A DNA stretch of 64,000 bases from AV40 sp963817335 (GTDB lineage Bacteria > Verrucomicrobiota > Verrucomicrobiia > Chthoniobacterales > UBA10450): the NCBI GenBank assembly GCA_963817335.1, contig CAWFNX010000005.1:1178001-1242000 (forward strand), in the 5' to 3' direction. Positions 41,134 through 49,582 of the stretch are shown one piece after another (the stretch's first letter is position 1; the number at the start of each line of letters is the position of its first letter). A model generated the notes under the pieces. It saw only the letters and a program-made list of their open reading frames with translations. It did no database searches and was not told where the DNA came from. The translations under genes and the position numbers were made by a program.

Positions 41134-41195
41134 TTGTAGGGCGTTTCTGTGAAACGACCAATGCACGAACGGCGTCTGGCACAGACGCCCTACAA
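41134..41195. repeat. GTAG...CTAC palindromic element between AKR and purM
   Basis: TTGTAGGGCG pairs with CGCCCTACAA, with inner hairpins GTTTCTGTGAAAC and CGTCTGGCACAGACG. It lies 2 bp after the purM stop codon. Confidence 0.8.
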
Positions 41196-41196
41196 T

Positions 41197-42210
41197 TCAA
41201 AAGATCAGCCGCGTTTTTCCCGTTCCGCGCTCGATTCGCCCAATTCTTTTGGCCCGCAACATCGACATGGCGCGTTTCGCGTCACGCTCGGAAACGATCG
41301 CGACCATGCCGATGCCCATGTTGAACACCTGATACATTTCTTTACGATCGATTTTTCCATTCTGCTGCAGGATCTCGAACAGGCGCGGTCCTCGCCATGA
41401 TTTCGTATCGATCACTGCGTCGCAGGTCTTCGGCAAAATCCGCGGCACATTGTCGATCAACCCGCCGCCGGTGATGTGGGCAAGGCCTTTGATCATGCCA
41501 CTTGGCGCTTTGGCGAGCAGCGGCTGGTAATTTTTGTGCACTCGAAGCAGCTCGTCGCCGACACTGCTTGACGATCCGGGCAGGCGGGAGCCGGGTTTCA
41601 GTTTCATTTTCTCGAACAAAACTTTCCGAGCGAGGGAATAGCCGTTGGTGTGAAGACCAGTGGAAGTCATCCCGAGAATTACGTCGCCGGGTTTGATCTT
41701 CCGCCCGTCGATCATTTTCTTGCGATCCACCACACCGACGATGCAGCCTGCGAGATCGTATTCGCCTTTTCGGTACATTCCCGACATCTGCGCCGTTTCT
41801 CCACCGATCAACGCGCAGTTTGCCGTCCGACAGGCGCGTGAGAACCCTCGAAGAAGTTGATCGAACACCCGCGGCTCGAGTTTTTCGCAACCGATGTAGT
41901 CGAGAAAAAACAGCGGTCGGGCCCCGACGACTGCAATGTCGTTGACGCAATGGTTTACCAGATCGGCGCCGACGGTGTCGTGTTTGCCGGTCGCGAAGGC
42001 GATTTTCAATTTGGTGCCGACGCCATCAACGCTTGCGACTAGGACCGGATCGCGCATTCCGGGAAAATTCGCGCGAAACAGGCCACCGAATCCGCCGATT
42101 TTGCCAAGAACCTGCGGACCGTGAGTTTGCCTGACCAGCGATTGAATGCGGCGCTTAAGGCGGTTCCCGAGATCGACATCAACTCCGGCGCGCGCGTAAG
42201 CTTTCTTCAT
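41197..42210 (-). CDS. purM: Phosphoribosylformylglycinamidine cyclo-ligase (AIR synthetase)
   Basis: PurM makes AIR from FGAM using ATP. The 337-residue protein has YARAGVDVDLGNRL, the DGVGTKLKIAF glycine-rich loop, HCVNDIAVVGARPLFFLDY and GLAHITGGGLIDNVPR, all typical. I start at the ATG at 42208-42210; the frame is open further upstream, but that region is a palindromic element. purF lies immediately upstream and purL is about 4 kb further, so three purine genes cluster here. Confidence 0.96.
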   Translation of the reverse strand: MKKAYARAGVDVDLGNRLKRRIQSLVRQTHGPQVLGKIGGFGGLFRANFPGMRDPVLVASVDGVGTKLKIAFATGKHDTVGADLVNHCVNDIAVVGARPLFFLDYIGCEKLEPRVFDQLLRGFSRACRTANCALIGGETAQMSGMYRKGEYDLAGCIVGVVDRKKMIDGRKIKPGDVILGMTSTGLHTNGYSLARKVLFEKMKLKPGSRLPGSSSSVGDELLRVHKNYQPLLAKAPSGMIKGLAHITGGGLIDNVPRILPKTCDAVIDTKSWRGPRLFEILQQNGKIDRKEMYQVFNMGIGMVAIVSERDAKRAMSMLRAKRIGRIERGTGKTRLIF

Positions 42211-42213
42211 TTC

Positions 42214-42263
42214 TGTAGGGGAAGCTGTCAGCTTCCCGCGGGAAGGCAACGCCTTCCCCTACA
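42214..42263. repeat. GTAG...CTAC palindromic element between purF and purM
   Basis: TGTAGGGGAAG pairs with CTTCCCCTACA, with inner hairpins GAAGCTGTCAGCTTC and GGAAGGCAACGCCTTCC. It lies between the purF stop and the purM start. Confidence 0.85.
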
Positions 42264-42265
42264 AT

Positions 42266-43828
42266 TCATTTGAGATCTTTGAACAGCGATGGATGGCGTT
42301 CCTGTTCGACAAGCGCCTTGGCGCGGGCTTCGCGTTTTTCCATGATAAACTTGTCGAGAGCGGGATCGACTGGCAGCGGATAATCGCCGGTGAAACAGGC
42401 GAGGCAGAATTCGTTCATCGGCCGGCCGGTAGCGCGGACCATTCCTTCGACACTCAAATAACCGAGGCTGTCGACTCCAAGGTATTTCGCGATTTCTTCC
42501 ATCGACATCTGGTTCGCGATCAATTTTTGCGGATCGGGAAAATCGATGCCGTAGTGACAGGCAAATCGGTGCGGCGGGCAACTCACCCGCATGTGCACTT
42601 CTTTCGCGCCGGCTTCGCGCAGATTCACCACCCGCGCGCGCGCCGTTGTCCCCCGAACAATCGAATCGTCGACCACCACAACGCGCTTTCCCGCGACCAT
42701 TTCCTTGATCAAATTCAGTTTAACCCGCACGTCGAAATCGCGAATAAGCTGACTCGGCTGCAGGAACGTGCGGCCAATGTAGTGATTGCGGACAAACGCG
42801 TGCTCGTAAGGAATTTTCAATTCCTCGGCAAAACCAAGCGCCGCGTAATTACCCGAGTCCGGCACTGGAACAACAATGTCGGCTTCCACTGGAAATTGGC
42901 GCGCCAGCTCACGACCCATTTCGGTCCGGACTTTGCCAACGGTCACTCCGCCGATCTTGCTGTCCGGTCGCGCAAAATAAACATACTCGAACATGCAGAA
43001 GGCGGGGCGTTGGGGTTGAAACGGAAACTCCGAGCGGATCCCGTGTTCGTCGATGATCAAAACCTCTCCGGGCTTGATGTCGCGAACGAATTCCGCGTGA
43101 ATCAGGTCGAAGGCGCACGTTTCGGAAGCGACAATGTAGGCGCCATCCAGCTTGCCGAGCGACAAGGGCCGCCAGCCAAACGGATCGCGGACCGCGATCA
43201 ATTCGCGTTCGGTCATGATTAGAAGCGAAAATGCGCCCTGGATTCGCCGCAAAGCAGCCAGCGCGCTGCTGCCGTTGTCCAGCGGTTGGGCGAGTAGATG
43301 CAGAATGATTTCGGTATCGGCGGTGGTTTGAAAAATTGAGCCTTTGCGTTCGAGTTCGTCGCGCAGAACATCGGCGTTAATCAAATTGCCATTGTGGGCA
43401 ATCGCCATTTGGCCGCGAACGCAATCGACGACGAGCGGCTGCGCATTTTTGATCGTGCTGGTTCCGGTGGTCGAATAGCGAGTGTGCCCGAGGGCCCGAC
43501 TGCCTTTTAATCGCTCCAGCTCGGTCTGACCGAAAACTTGCGACACAAGTCCCATGTCCTTGTGAATCATGAACGATGTGCCGGGACCGTTGCTGGTCAC
43601 GATGCCGGCGCTCTCCTGCCCGCGATGCTGCAGCGCGAAAAGCCCGTAATAGGTCAGGACCGCCGCGTTAGGATGGCCGAACACGCCGAAAAGGCCGCAC
43701 TCATGCTGCGGAAACGCTTCACGCTCGTTCGGTTCTGGGATTTCGGTCTTGTCCCGGGTCACACCGAATAATCCACGAAATCGATTCGCATTCAATGGCG
43801 ACATTACGAAGTGTGGCTGCGTTAACAT
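42266..43828 (-). CDS. purF: Amidophosphoribosyltransferase
   Basis: PurF makes phosphoribosylamine from PRPP and glutamine. The 520-residue protein is a class II glutamine amidotransferase: the catalytic Cys is in HECGLFGVFGH at residue 44, after a propeptide-like segment, followed by HRGQESAGIV and GHTRYSTTGTS. The PRPP-binding box is VVVVDDSIVRGTTARA, and cysteines near CPPHRFACHYG and FCLACFTGDYP would bind the Fe-S cluster seen in B. subtilis-type enzymes. Start Met1 or Met9 are equally possible. Confidence 0.95.
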   Translation of the reverse strand: MLTQPHFVMSPLNANRFRGLFGVTRDKTEIPEPNEREAFPQHECGLFGVFGHPNAAVLTYYGLFALQHRGQESAGIVTSNGPGTSFMIHKDMGLVSQVFGQTELERLKGSRALGHTRYSTTGTSTIKNAQPLVVDCVRGQMAIAHNGNLINADVLRDELERKGSIFQTTADTEIILHLLAQPLDNGSSALAALRRIQGAFSLLIMTERELIAVRDPFGWRPLSLGKLDGAYIVASETCAFDLIHAEFVRDIKPGEVLIIDEHGIRSEFPFQPQRPAFCMFEYVYFARPDSKIGGVTVGKVRTEMGRELARQFPVEADIVVPVPDSGNYAALGFAEELKIPYEHAFVRNHYIGRTFLQPSQLIRDFDVRVKLNLIKEMVAGKRVVVVDDSIVRGTTARARVVNLREAGAKEVHMRVSCPPHRFACHYGIDFPDPQKLIANQMSMEEIAKYLGVDSLGYLSVEGMVRATGRPMNEFCLACFTGDYPLPVDPALDKFIMEKREARAKALVEQERHPSLFKDLK

Positions 43829-43962
43829 TTCAACCGCACCGGGCGCCTTTGCTCAAAAAAGTCCGTTGTAGCACGCCTTGTGGGCGTTTCGATTCCGAAT
43901 CGCCGGTAAGCGTGTAGCAGTCGATTTTTCAAGTCCTCTGTGCCAACTTGCAGGGAGCTAAT

Positions 43963-46077
43963 ATGGTCTCCGAATCCGAGCGATATCCCAAAGTGGAGAT
44001 CGCGCACGTCCTGACCATGGATTTGGTCGAGTATTCAAAGCTGCTGATCACGGAGCAGAGCGTCGTGATGGACGAGCTGACGCGCATCGTCAAAGAGACG
44101 CCGCGATTTCGCCGGGCGGAGGCACAAGAAAAACTGGTCCGTATTCCAACCGGGGACGGCATGGCGCTAGTCTTCCTTGACGAGTCGCAGGCACCGGTCG
44201 AATGCGCGATCGAGATTGCGACGGCGTTGAAAAATCGTCCGGAAATTCGTTTGCGGATGGGAATTCACAGCGGACCCGTGAATCAGCTGACCGATGTGAG
44301 CGAGCGAACTAACGTGGCCGGGGCGGGAATCGACATCGCCCAGCGAGTGATGGATTGCGGTGACGCCGGGCACATTCTGTTATCGAGACGCGCGGCGGAC
44401 GATCTGGCGCCGCTGCCCCGTTGGAACGCGCACCTGCACGATCTCGGGGAATACAAGGTTAAGCACGGCCGCAGGATTTCGCTTGTTAACTTTTACACGA
44501 GCGAGATTGGAAACCCCGCGCGACCCAAGAGATGCGCATCGAGGTTTGCGGCAGCTGGTTTGTCGGGATCAAGGCGGCCGGTCGTGATCGGGGGGACCCT
44601 TCTGATGATCGCGCTCGCTCTGAGCGTTTTTCTGTTCTCGAGAACGAAGTCATTACGATCCCACGCAAGCTCTGGCGCAGCACCGACGAATGGTCATTCA
44701 ATTGCTGTTTTGCCGTTCGAGAATGCGAACAACGATGCGAACACGGAATATTTGTCGGAGGGAATTGCCGAGGCACTGATCAACAGTCTGGCGGAGTTAA
44801 AACAACTGCGAGTGATCGCACGGGCGACGGCTTTTCGTTACACCGGGAAGGATGTCGATCCCCGTCGGGTAGCGCGCGATTTGGGAGTGACTGAAGTGCT
44901 GACAGGGAAAGTGCGCGTGCTGGAGGATGATGGGCTCAGTATCCAGGTCGATCTGGTGGATGCTGCCACCGGGGCGCAGGTTTGGGGTCACGGATACGAT
45001 GGAAAGATCTCGGAGTTGATCACGGTCAAGCAATCGATTGCGCAACAGGTCGCGGAGAAGTTGAAACTGAAATTGTCCGGCGACGAGCAGCGCCGCCTGG
45101 TCAATCGCGACAGCGCCAACCCAAAGGCATTTCAGTCCTATTTACGGGGCCGGTTTTTTTGGAACAAGCGCAGTGCCGGCGGAATCCGAAATGCGATTGA
45201 GCAATTTCAGCAGGCTACCAACTACGATCCAAATTTCGCGCTCAGCTATGCCGGCCTGGCGGACTGTTACATCGCACTGACTTTTTACAATTTTGTCGCC
45301 CCGCAAGAAATGATGCCGAAGGCGAAACAGTCAGCGAACAAGGCGCTCGCCCTGGACGACAGTGTTGCCGAAGCGCACACGTCGCTGGGAAATATTCTTG
45401 TTAACTACGATTGGAACTGGTCGGAAGCGCGGAAGCAGTTCAAGCGCGGTATCGAACTCAAACCGGACTACGCCACGGCTCATCAGTGGTATGCGATGCA
45501 TTATTTGACTCCTACCGGTCGGCTGGGAGAGGCCGTCATGGAAATGCGAAAGGCGTTGGAGCTCGAACCAACCTCTCTCATCATGAATAGCTTTATGGGT
45601 GCGACGTTGCTCTACGCGCGCCAATACGATGAAGCGATCGAGCAATGCCGCCGAACCATCGCGATGGACCCAAACTTCGCCGTGGCCCACTGGCATCTTG
45701 GTCGGACCTACGAACAGAAACAGATGTTCGGCATGGCGATCGACGAATTTCAGAAAGCAATCTCATTGTCAGGCGGCAGTCCGTTGATGAAAGCAGCGCT
45801 CGGTCATGCCTATGCAAAGTCGCAAAAAAAGTCTGAGTCCAATGAGATCCTCGGCGACTTGGTTCACCTTTCGAAGCACCAGTACGTCTCGCCCTACGAA
45901 TTAGCGGGGATTTACGTGGCGCTTGGTGACAAAGCCCAGGCATTTGACTACCTGGAGAAAGCATACAGCGAGCACTCGTTTCACCTGGTTCAGTTGAACG
46001 TTGCGCCTCAGTTCGAATCAATAAGGTCGGATCCGCGATTCCAGGATTTGGTAAAACGTATCGGCCTTTCCCCGTAA
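43963..46077 (+). CDS. Nucleotide cyclase domain fused to membrane helix, TolB-like domain and TPR repeats
   Basis: The 704-residue protein has a class III adenylyl/guanylyl cyclase domain (residues 1-190): TMDLVEYSKLL, TGDGMALVF and VAGAGIDIAQRVMDCGDAGHI. Both metal-binding Asp positions (LTMD and GDG) are present. A single membrane helix follows at about residues 204-226, then a TolB-N/FlgO-like segment beginning IAVLPFENANNDANTEYLSEGIAE, and about seven TPR-type helical repeats up to the C-terminus. The same architecture is known from rhizobial and Verrucomicrobia-like proteins. It probably senses a periplasmic signal and makes cAMP, but this is inference. Confidence 0.88.
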   Translation: MVSESERYPKVEIAHVLTMDLVEYSKLLITEQSVVMDELTRIVKETPRFRRAEAQEKLVRIPTGDGMALVFLDESQAPVECAIEIATALKNRPEIRLRMGIHSGPVNQLTDVSERTNVAGAGIDIAQRVMDCGDAGHILLSRRAADDLAPLPRWNAHLHDLGEYKVKHGRRISLVNFYTSEIGNPARPKRCASRFAAAGLSGSRRPVVIGGTLLMIALALSVFLFSRTKSLRSHASSGAAPTNGHSIAVLPFENANNDANTEYLSEGIAEALINSLAELKQLRVIARATAFRYTGKDVDPRRVARDLGVTEVLTGKVRVLEDDGLSIQVDLVDAATGAQVWGHGYDGKISELITVKQSIAQQVAEKLKLKLSGDEQRRLVNRDSANPKAFQSYLRGRFFWNKRSAGGIRNAIEQFQQATNYDPNFALSYAGLADCYIALTFYNFVAPQEMMPKAKQSANKALALDDSVAEAHTSLGNILVNYDWNWSEARKQFKRGIELKPDYATAHQWYAMHYLTPTGRLGEAVMEMRKALELEPTSLIMNSFMGATLLYARQYDEAIEQCRRTIAMDPNFAVAHWHLGRTYEQKQMFGMAIDEFQKAISLSGGSPLMKAALGHAYAKSQKKSESNEILGDLVHLSKHQYVSPYELAGIYVALGDKAQAFDYLEKAYSEHSFHLVQLNVAPQFESIRSDPRFQDLVKRIGLSP

Positions 46078-46088
46078 CTCTTCGACGA

Positions 46089-48482
46089 TCACAAACTCGG
46101 AATGCCTTCCGCGCAGGAATCACTTTCGACCAGCCCGCGGATTGAATTCCACCAGTCGTCGTAAAGATCGGCAATGGCCCAGGAAAGCTTCTCGTTGCCG
46201 ATTTCGATCCGCAATTTGTCCCCGCCGACTTTGCCGAGGTGATGAAATGGAACGGCGGCGTCCTTTAACATCGCGTTCGCGTTATCGAGATTCTCGGGCG
46301 CGACCGAGATTACGATTCGCGATTGCGACTCGTTAAACAGAACTGTAGAGGCGGGTGTCCCCACCCGCTCCTTGCCCGCGGCTGAGACAGCCGCCTCTAC
46401 ACCGGAGATCTTGATCTTCGCCCCGAACCTCTCTTTCGGATTGAAACACGATTCCGCGATCGCAACGGCCAGGCCGCCTTCGCTGCAGTCGTGCGCGCTT
46501 TTTACCAAGCCAGTCCGGATCAAATCGCGGACTGCATTTTGAATTTTGATTTCGTGGCCAAGATCGACCCGGGGCGGGGGACCGATCTTCTTGCCGTGAC
46601 AAACTTTCAGGAAGCGCGAGCCACCGAGCTCGTCGCCGGGATTACTTACCAGAATGATTTCGTCGCCGTCGTTTTTGAACCACTGCGTGGTGACGTGGTC
46701 TTCTTTCTCAATCAGCCCAACCATGCCGATGGTAGGGGTGGGATCGACCACTCCGGCGGGGCTCTCATTATATAGAGAGACATTTCCTCCAGTTACCGGG
46801 GTCTGGAACGCCCGGCAGGCTTCGGCCGCGCCTTCCACCGCCTCCCGGAGCTGCCAGAAGTTCTCCGGCTTGTAAGGATTACCGAAATTCAGGTTATCGG
46901 TGACCGCGAGGGGCTTCGCGCCGGAGCAGGTCAGATTTCGGGCTGCCTCGGCAACCGCGATCTTGGCGCCCTCCCGCGGGTCGAGCGAGCAATAGAGTGA
47001 ATTACAGTCGCTCGTCGCCGCCAGGATCTTGTTCGCGTATTTGACGTGAAAAACTGCGGCGTCCGAGCCCGGCTTCACAATCGTGCCGGTCCGAACGGTA
47101 TGATCGTACTGCCGATAAACCCAGTTCTTCGAGGCAATCGTCGGATCGCGGAGTAATTGGCGTAAGGATTCCACGATATCGATTTTCTGTGGTGGCAGGC
47201 GTGTCGCCTGCGCCGCCGGCACGGCGGCCTCTACAGAAGCAGGTCTTTTAGCTTCTCTGGAATAGAGGGGCGCCTCGTCTGCCAAAGGTTTTGCCGGGAT
47301 TTCCGCGGCCACGCTGCCGTTATTACGCACCCGCATCATGCCGTCATCAGTCACGCGACCAATTTCGGCCCACGGCACGTCCCATTTGTCGAAAATTTCG
47401 CGGACGACGTTCTCTTTTCCGCGCTTGGCGATGATCAACATTCGCTCCTGCGATTCGCTGAGCAGAATTTCGTAGGGCGTCATGCCCGGCTCGCGCTTCG
47501 GAACCTTGGCGAGATCGATTTCAATTCCGCTGCCGCCGCGGCTGGCAGTTTCACAAGTCGAACAAGTCAATCCAGCCGCGCCCATGTCCTGAATTCCGGC
47601 GACCGCATCCTTGGCCAGAAGTTCGAGACAAGCTTCGAGCAAAAGTTTCTCTTTGAAGGGATCGCCGACCTGGACCGCGGGGCGGTCTTCTTTGGATTCT
47701 TCGGTCAATTCGCGGGATGCGAAGGCCGCTCCGGCGAGGCCGTCGCGACCGGTTTCGGCGCCGACGTAAAAAACTGGATTTCCAACGCCGCGCGCCGCGC
47801 CACGCGCGAGTTGATCGTGTCGCAACACGCCGAGACAGAAAACGTTCACCAGTGGATTGCCCTCGAAACTCTCATCGAAATAAATTTCACCGCCGATTGT
47901 CGGGATCCCGATGCAGTTGCCATAGTGGGCGATTCCGCTGACGACGCCGGTAAATAGGCGACGATTCGCTAGAATTTGGTTTTCCCGATCTTTTGTAGGG
48001 GCAGGCGTGCCGCCTGCATTGCGGCCGCCACTGCCGCCACTACAGTCATCAATGGGACCAAATCGCAGTGAGTTCAGGCAAAATTCCGGGCGGGCGCCCA
48101 TTGTAAAAATGTCGCGAATGATTCCTCCAACCCCGGTGGCCGCGCCCTGGAACGGCTCGATCGCGCTGGGGTGATTGTGGCTTTCCATCTTGAATGCGAT
48201 GGCCCAGCCATCGCCGATATCAACCACCCCGGCGTTTTCCTCGCCCGCTTTGACCAGAATATTCGGGCCAGTCGTCGGGAATTTTTTCAGCTCAAGCCGC
48301 GAATTTTTGTATGAGCAATGCTCGCTCCACATCACCGAAAAAATCCCGAGCTCGGTAAAGTTCGGTTCGCGACCGAGGATTTTCCTGATCCGCTCGAATT
48401 CTTCCGGCGTCAGACCGTGTTTCGCCACCAGCTCCGGAGTTATTTTCGGATCGGTGGTCGGCTCGGTTTTCGTCATCGACAA
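46089..48482 (-). CDS. purL: Phosphoribosylformylglycinamidine synthase subunit PurL with three repeat-derived insertions
   Basis: PurL (small, PurQ/PurS-dependent form) converts FGAR to FGAM. Characteristic stretches are HGLTPEEFERIRKILGREP, MWSEHCSYKNS, VDIGDGWAIAFKMESHNHPS and SAHDCSEGGLAVAIAES. The length of 797 residues exceeds the usual 740 or so by about the size of three palindromic elements read in frame, at about residues 146-163, 416-432 and 694-713. They give Gly/Ala/Pro-rich loops such as SGGSGGRNAGGTPAPT. purQ and purS are not in the window. A 3' plus-strand cyclase gene is convergent. Confidence 0.95.
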   Translation of the reverse strand: MSMTKTEPTTDPKITPELVAKHGLTPEEFERIRKILGREPNFTELGIFSVMWSEHCSYKNSRLELKKFPTTGPNILVKAGEENAGVVDIGDGWAIAFKMESHNHPSAIEPFQGAATGVGGIIRDIFTMGARPEFCLNSLRFGPIDDCSGGSGGRNAGGTPAPTKDRENQILANRRLFTGVVSGIAHYGNCIGIPTIGGEIYFDESFEGNPLVNVFCLGVLRHDQLARGAARGVGNPVFYVGAETGRDGLAGAAFASRELTEESKEDRPAVQVGDPFKEKLLLEACLELLAKDAVAGIQDMGAAGLTCSTCETASRGGSGIEIDLAKVPKREPGMTPYEILLSESQERMLIIAKRGKENVVREIFDKWDVPWAEIGRVTDDGMMRVRNNGSVAAEIPAKPLADEAPLYSREAKRPASVEAAVPAAQATRLPPQKIDIVESLRQLLRDPTIASKNWVYRQYDHTVRTGTIVKPGSDAAVFHVKYANKILAATSDCNSLYCSLDPREGAKIAVAEAARNLTCSGAKPLAVTDNLNFGNPYKPENFWQLREAVEGAAEACRAFQTPVTGGNVSLYNESPAGVVDPTPTIGMVGLIEKEDHVTTQWFKNDGDEIILVSNPGDELGGSRFLKVCHGKKIGPPPRVDLGHEIKIQNAVRDLIRTGLVKSAHDCSEGGLAVAIAESCFNPKERFGAKIKISGVEAAVSAAGKERVGTPASTVLFNESQSRIVISVAPENLDNANAMLKDAAVPFHHLGKVGGDKLRIEIGNEKLSWAIADLYDDWWNSIRGLVESDSCAEGIPSL
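46344..46401. repeat. In-frame palindromic element a in purL
   Basis: TGTAGAGGCGG pairs with CCGCCTCTACA, with inner hairpins GCGGGTGTCCCCACCCGC and CGCGGCTGAGACAGCCGC. It is 58 bp long and adds about 19 residues (VEAAVSAAGKERVGTPAST) to PurL. Confidence 0.85.
47187..47236. repeat. In-frame palindromic element b in purL
   Basis: CTGTGGTGGC and CTCTACAG form the ends; inner hairpins are GCAGGCGTGTCGCCTGC and CCGCCGGCACGGCGG. It encodes about 17 residues of the type VEAAVPAAQATRLPP in PurL. Confidence 0.82.
47994..48045. repeat. In-frame palindromic element c in purL
   Basis: TGTAGGGGC pairs with GCCACTACAG at its outer edge, with inner hairpins GCAGGCGTGCCGCCTGC and GGCCGCCACTGCC. It encodes about 17 residues (SGGSGGRNAGGTPAP). 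Confidence 0.82.
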
Positions 48483-48518
48483 CGCACGGTAGCTGATGCG
48501 GGGTCCGACTCAACTTTG

Positions 48519-48601
48519 CCTCTTCCTCTGCCTCTTAGTCTTAGTCTGCCTTGGAGAATGAAGAGGGAAATTAAGAGAAAGAGGAAGAGTAAGAGAAAGA
48601 C
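48519..48601. repeat. CTCTT/AAGAG inverted repeat upstream of a small secreted gene
   Basis: CCTCTTCCTCTGCCTCTTAG on one side faces AAGAGAAAGAGGAAGAG on the other. It belongs with 662-738. Confidence 0.65.
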
Positions 48602-48672
48602 CTAGACGAAGATCTGTTTGAATACGGCCCGGGCGAAACGTGTCTAATTATGTAAAGAGAGGGGGAGTGAAT

Positions 48673-48861
48673 ATGAAACGCTACTTTGTGATTTTGGCCG
48701 TTGGCACGGTGGCAATCTTCGCCTGCGCTCCAAACGCGCCCGCATTTCCAGGCGAGCGATTGCCCTACAGGGCGGCGCATTTCGCCGGCAAAGTCGCTTA
48801 CAAGATCGACCGACACGTGATCCACCCCGTGGTCCACGGCATCGACCGGCGTTTGCGGTAA
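48673..48861 (+). CDS. Small secreted basic protein
   Basis: The 62-residue protein has a signal peptide (FVILAVGTVAIFACA) and a short basic, His-rich end (AHFAGKVAYKIDRHVIHPVVHG). A GAGAGGGGGAG ribosome site precedes the ATG at 48673. I recognise no family. It is likely a periplasmic small protein. Confidence 0.65.
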   Translation: MKRYFVILAVGTVAIFACAPNAPAFPGERLPYRAAHFAGKVAYKIDRHVIHPVVHGIDRRLR

Positions 48862-48874
48862 TCTGTTAATTATC

Positions 48875-48948
48875 TGTAGCGGCGGTCTGCGACCGCCGCC
48901 CAGGTGGGGATGCGTTTGATCGCGCTAGGGGCAGCGTGATCCACCTAT
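48875..48948. repeat. Composite of a half GTAG element and a GGTGG...CCACC repeat
   Basis: TGTAGCGGCGGTCTGCGACC gives one GTAG-type arm and hairpin; CAGGTGGGGATG with GTGATCCACCTA then forms a second palindrome of the GGTGGA type (see 49466-49529). Confidence 0.55.
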
Positions 48949-49038
48949 TGCCATTTTGTCCCGCTACGAGCTAGGACTGAATATTTTCCACGCGAAACTT
49001 GTCGAAGAAGCGATACACAAAACGGAGGGAAAAACATA

Positions 49039-49386
49039 ATGAAGAGAGTTATTATTGGATTGGCTTGTGCTGCGGTTGCGCCTTTTGCGTTCGCGCAGAC
49101 GAGCACAACAACGACTGAACGGACAACCACTGCGCCGGCAACAACGACGACGACCAGCACGACCTACACGGACGGCACGGTCACCACGTATGAGCCGGGC
49201 AAGACGATTGTGGTCAAGGATGAGCGTGAGGGACCAGTCTCCTTTGCGCTCCATGCTCCAGTGCGAATCGTAGACAAGGCGGGTCATGTGATCAGCAGAG
49301 CGCTGACTCCGAAAGACCGGGTGAAGGTGTACTACACCGGAACCGGCGAAACCCGCACGGTCAACTACGTCGAAGTGGAAGATTAA
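49039..49386 (+). CDS. Small secreted Thr-rich protein
   Basis: The 115-residue protein has a signal peptide (residues 1-19), then a Thr-rich region (residues 20-42) and a beta-type domain of about 65 residues (VTTYEPGKTIVVKDEREG, PVSFALHAPVRIVDKAGHV, DRVKVYYTGTG). A GGAGGGAAAAA ribosome site precedes the start and a strong terminator follows at 49413-49449. Function unknown. Confidence 0.75.
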   Translation: MKRVIIGLACAAVAPFAFAQTSTTTTERTTTAPATTTTTSTTYTDGTVTTYEPGKTIVVKDEREGPVSFALHAPVRIVDKAGHVISRALTPKDRVKVYYTGTGETRTVNYVEVED

Positions 49387-49412
49387 GCGAACCAGTTAGT
49401 TCGCGAAATAAT

Positions 49413-49449
49413 AAGCCGCGGAATCCAAAGTATTCCGCGGCTTTTTTTT
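49413..49449 (+). terminator. Intrinsic terminator after the Thr-rich secreted gene
   Basis: AAGCCGCGGAATCC pairs with AGTATTCCGCGGCTT to form a stem of about 12 bp, followed by eight T. Confidence 0.9.
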
Positions 49450-49465
49450 GTTTCGAATTTCGCCT

Positions 49466-49529
49466 AGGTGGATCGAGCTCTCCGAGCTCGATGTTAGAGG
49501 CCAACGCGCTCGGAGATCGCGTTCCACCT
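49466..49529. repeat. GGTGGA...TCCACC palindromic repeat, copy 1
   Basis: AGGTGGATCGAGCTC at one end faces GCGTTCCACCT at the other, with an inner GAGCTCTCCGAGCTC hairpin. Related copies lie at 53019-53076 and 63359-63447. Confidence 0.6.
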
Positions 49530-49582
49530 GAGCGATCCACCGAGTTGCGCAATTCCGCCAAATCGCGGAAAGTTTCTGCCAC

